Of a DNA stretch of 64,000 nucleotides, positions 62,791 through 64,000 are shown in pieces. The translations under genes were made by a program, and so were the position numbers. How positions within the stretch are numbered: the stretch's first letter is position 1; each line of letters opens with the position of its first letter. Source of the DNA: Nannochloropsis oceanica (taxonomy: Eukaryota; Sar; Eustigmatophyceae; Eustigmatales; Monodopsidaceae); the NCBI GenBank assembly GCA_004519485.1, contig CP038131.1, forward strand, positions 269,501-333,500. The letters are read 5' to 3'. Below the pieces are notes generated by a model. It was not told the origin of the DNA and searched no databases. It saw only the letters and a program-made list of their open reading frames with translations.

Positions 62791-63151
62791 AGGTGTGGAG
62801 GGATGGATCGTCGGAGATTCCAACTGAGATATGGAGGAATGGAGGAGTCGTGGGGAGGTTAGAGCGGCGCCTACCAGATACTGATAAAGTCTGTGGACTA
62901 TAATCCATATGAAATGCATGTCGACATGAAATGTACGTAGATGTATCTGTGTGAGGGTTGGGGTGAAAATGAGGTGGCTGGAAGCCTCGTAAGAAATACT
63001 CGCCAGTTACCAAGTAGTGTCTATCTTGAGATTTGGGCCGAAGAAATAATTTGGGCCGGAGAGATGAATTTGGGCCTCGGTTCGCAGCTTGTTTCAGAAC
63101 TCAATCCCTGTCATACACACAAACAACCACAGTAACGACAAACCAAAGGTC
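62791..63151. promoter_or_regulatory. Divergent promoter (RPA12 / LSM6)
   Basis: 361 bases between two diverging RNA-machinery genes; possible co-regulation. No element recognised. Confidence 0.4.
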
Positions 63152-63898
63152 ATGTCTGACGCATCACCGTCTACCACGACGACGGCAGCGCAAGGCCCCG
63201 GTGGCCCCACAGCGTCCGAGGCCAAGCCTGCTCAGGTGAGGAAGCAATGGAAGAATTGTGATGATGATGCGGATTGGAGGATCGAATGACACGTCTGTGT
63301 GAGCTAGAAGTGCGCTAGGCAGCCAATTTCACCCAGTAAGGACAACCACGATCAAATCATGTGGTGGTGGTCGTGCAGTCGCTGTATTGGCATGGTGCCT
63401 CCAAGCATGCCGTTCATTTCTGCTCCCCCTAGCTCTCTCCCTCACACCCTTCCTCCCTCGTTTTCCAAACCATTACCACCTGCCCCGACAGAACAAAAAA
63501 GTGACTGAGTTCCTTAAAACCATCTTGGGCCGCCCCGTGGTGGTTAAGCTGAACTCGGGCGTGGACTATCGAGGTACGTTGGGCTATTAGGGTGAGGGTG
63601 GGGGCGAGGTCGGGCATGTGGCGGGTGCAGCAAAGCCCCAGGTGTGCATCGAAAAGAATAAAGATGCGATGGACAACAGCTTGCTGTCCATCAATGTGTG
63701 CTGGCACAGATTCTTTGAGAAGGTAGCAGGTCGTCACCGTCTTATACTCTCCCTATCAACCACTCTTCCTGCCTTTGAGTTAAGGCGTGCTGGCCTGTTT
63801 GGACAGCTTCATGAATATTGCCATGGAGCAAACGGAGGAGTACGTGCATGGACAGCTGAAGGCTAAGTACGGTGATTGTTTCATTCGCGGAAATAATG
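63152..63898 (+). CDS. LSM6: U6 snRNA-associated Sm-like protein LSm6 (partial, 3' end outside)
   Basis: Exons 63152-63235, 63492-63573 and 63785-63898 (phases 0, 1, 1) are in the window. The last exon, which should start with the VLYIS strand of the Sm2 motif, is beyond base 64000. LSm6 is part of the Lsm2-8 ring on U6 snRNA and the Lsm1-7 ring in mRNA decay. After joining, the sequence reads TEFLKTILGRPVVVKLNSGV, DYRGVLACLDSFMNIAMEQT and EEYVHGQLKAKYGDCFIRGN, almost identical to human LSM6. Exon 1 adds a 28-residue Ala/Thr/Pro/Ser-rich extension that the human protein lacks. The exon-3 acceptor (GAGTTAAG) is weak but fixed by the conserved frame. Confidence 0.95.
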
Positions 63899-64000
63899 GT
63901 ACGTTTATTTTTCTTAGCAGGGATGTGAGTGGATGCACTTATAGTACATACTTGCAAGGCAGCCTTCTTCCGCGCCTTGCATCGGCCTCACGTCCTTGAT
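63899..64000 (+). other. LSM6 intron 3 (partial)
   Basis: It starts with a GTACGT donor and runs to the window edge. The expected VLYIS-coding acceptor exon is not reached. Confidence 0.7.

Overview
The window is nuclear DNA of a photosynthetic stramenopile, most likely a eustigmatophyte of the Nannochloropsis/Microchloropsis kind. Four things point there: a violaxanthin/fucoxanthin-type light-harvesting protein (40511-41426); several proteins that start with a signal peptide followed by an aromatic residue at the predicted cleavage point, the heterokont plastid-import signature; a betaine-lipid methyltransferase; and very gene-dense, intron-poor organisation with short introns. The clade is well supported. 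The genus is inference.

I find 30 protein genes in 64 kb, about one per 2.1 kb, with 37 introns I could place by reading frame and family alignment. Ten genes have no intron and one (RecQ) has six. No tRNA, rRNA, transposon, viral relic or CRISPR array could be supported.

Layout, left to right: an unknown 3' fragment; a PH-domain protein; an AzgA-type purine permease; bifunctional 6-phosphofructo-2-kinase/fructose-2,6-bisphosphatase; nucleoside hydrolase; BtaB-like betaine-lipid methyltransferase; nitroreductase; mRNA cap guanine-N7 methyltransferase; a PAAT-like protein; an RluA pseudouridine synthase; oligopeptidase B-like peptidase; an unknown plastid-targeted protein; bacterial-type glutaredoxin 2; RWDD1/Gir2-like protein; plastid BASS transporter; ApaH-like phosphatase; SAR1 GTPase; a plastid S4-RluA pseudouridine synthase; the light-harvesting protein; a very long organellar uS5 ribosomal protein with RRM-like repeats; SF3B5; a DEDD 3'-5' exonuclease with polyQ tail; dephospho-CoA kinase; katanin p60; methionine aminopeptidase 2; RecQ helicase; a dual-specificity phosphatase; a GMC oxidoreductase; RNA polymerase I subunit RPA12; and the 5' part of LSM6.

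The genes form no pathway cluster. RNA metabolism (cap methylation, two pseudouridine synthases, SF3B5, LSM6, RPA12, uS5, RWDD1) and plastid functions are both well represented. The clearest large-scale structure is architectural. Genes alternate strand almost perfectly (26 of 29 neighbouring pairs). The sense strand drifts from C/T-rich at gene starts to G/A-rich at gene ends, and many introns repeat the opposite pattern in miniature: purine-rich just after the donor, pyrimidine-rich before the acceptor.
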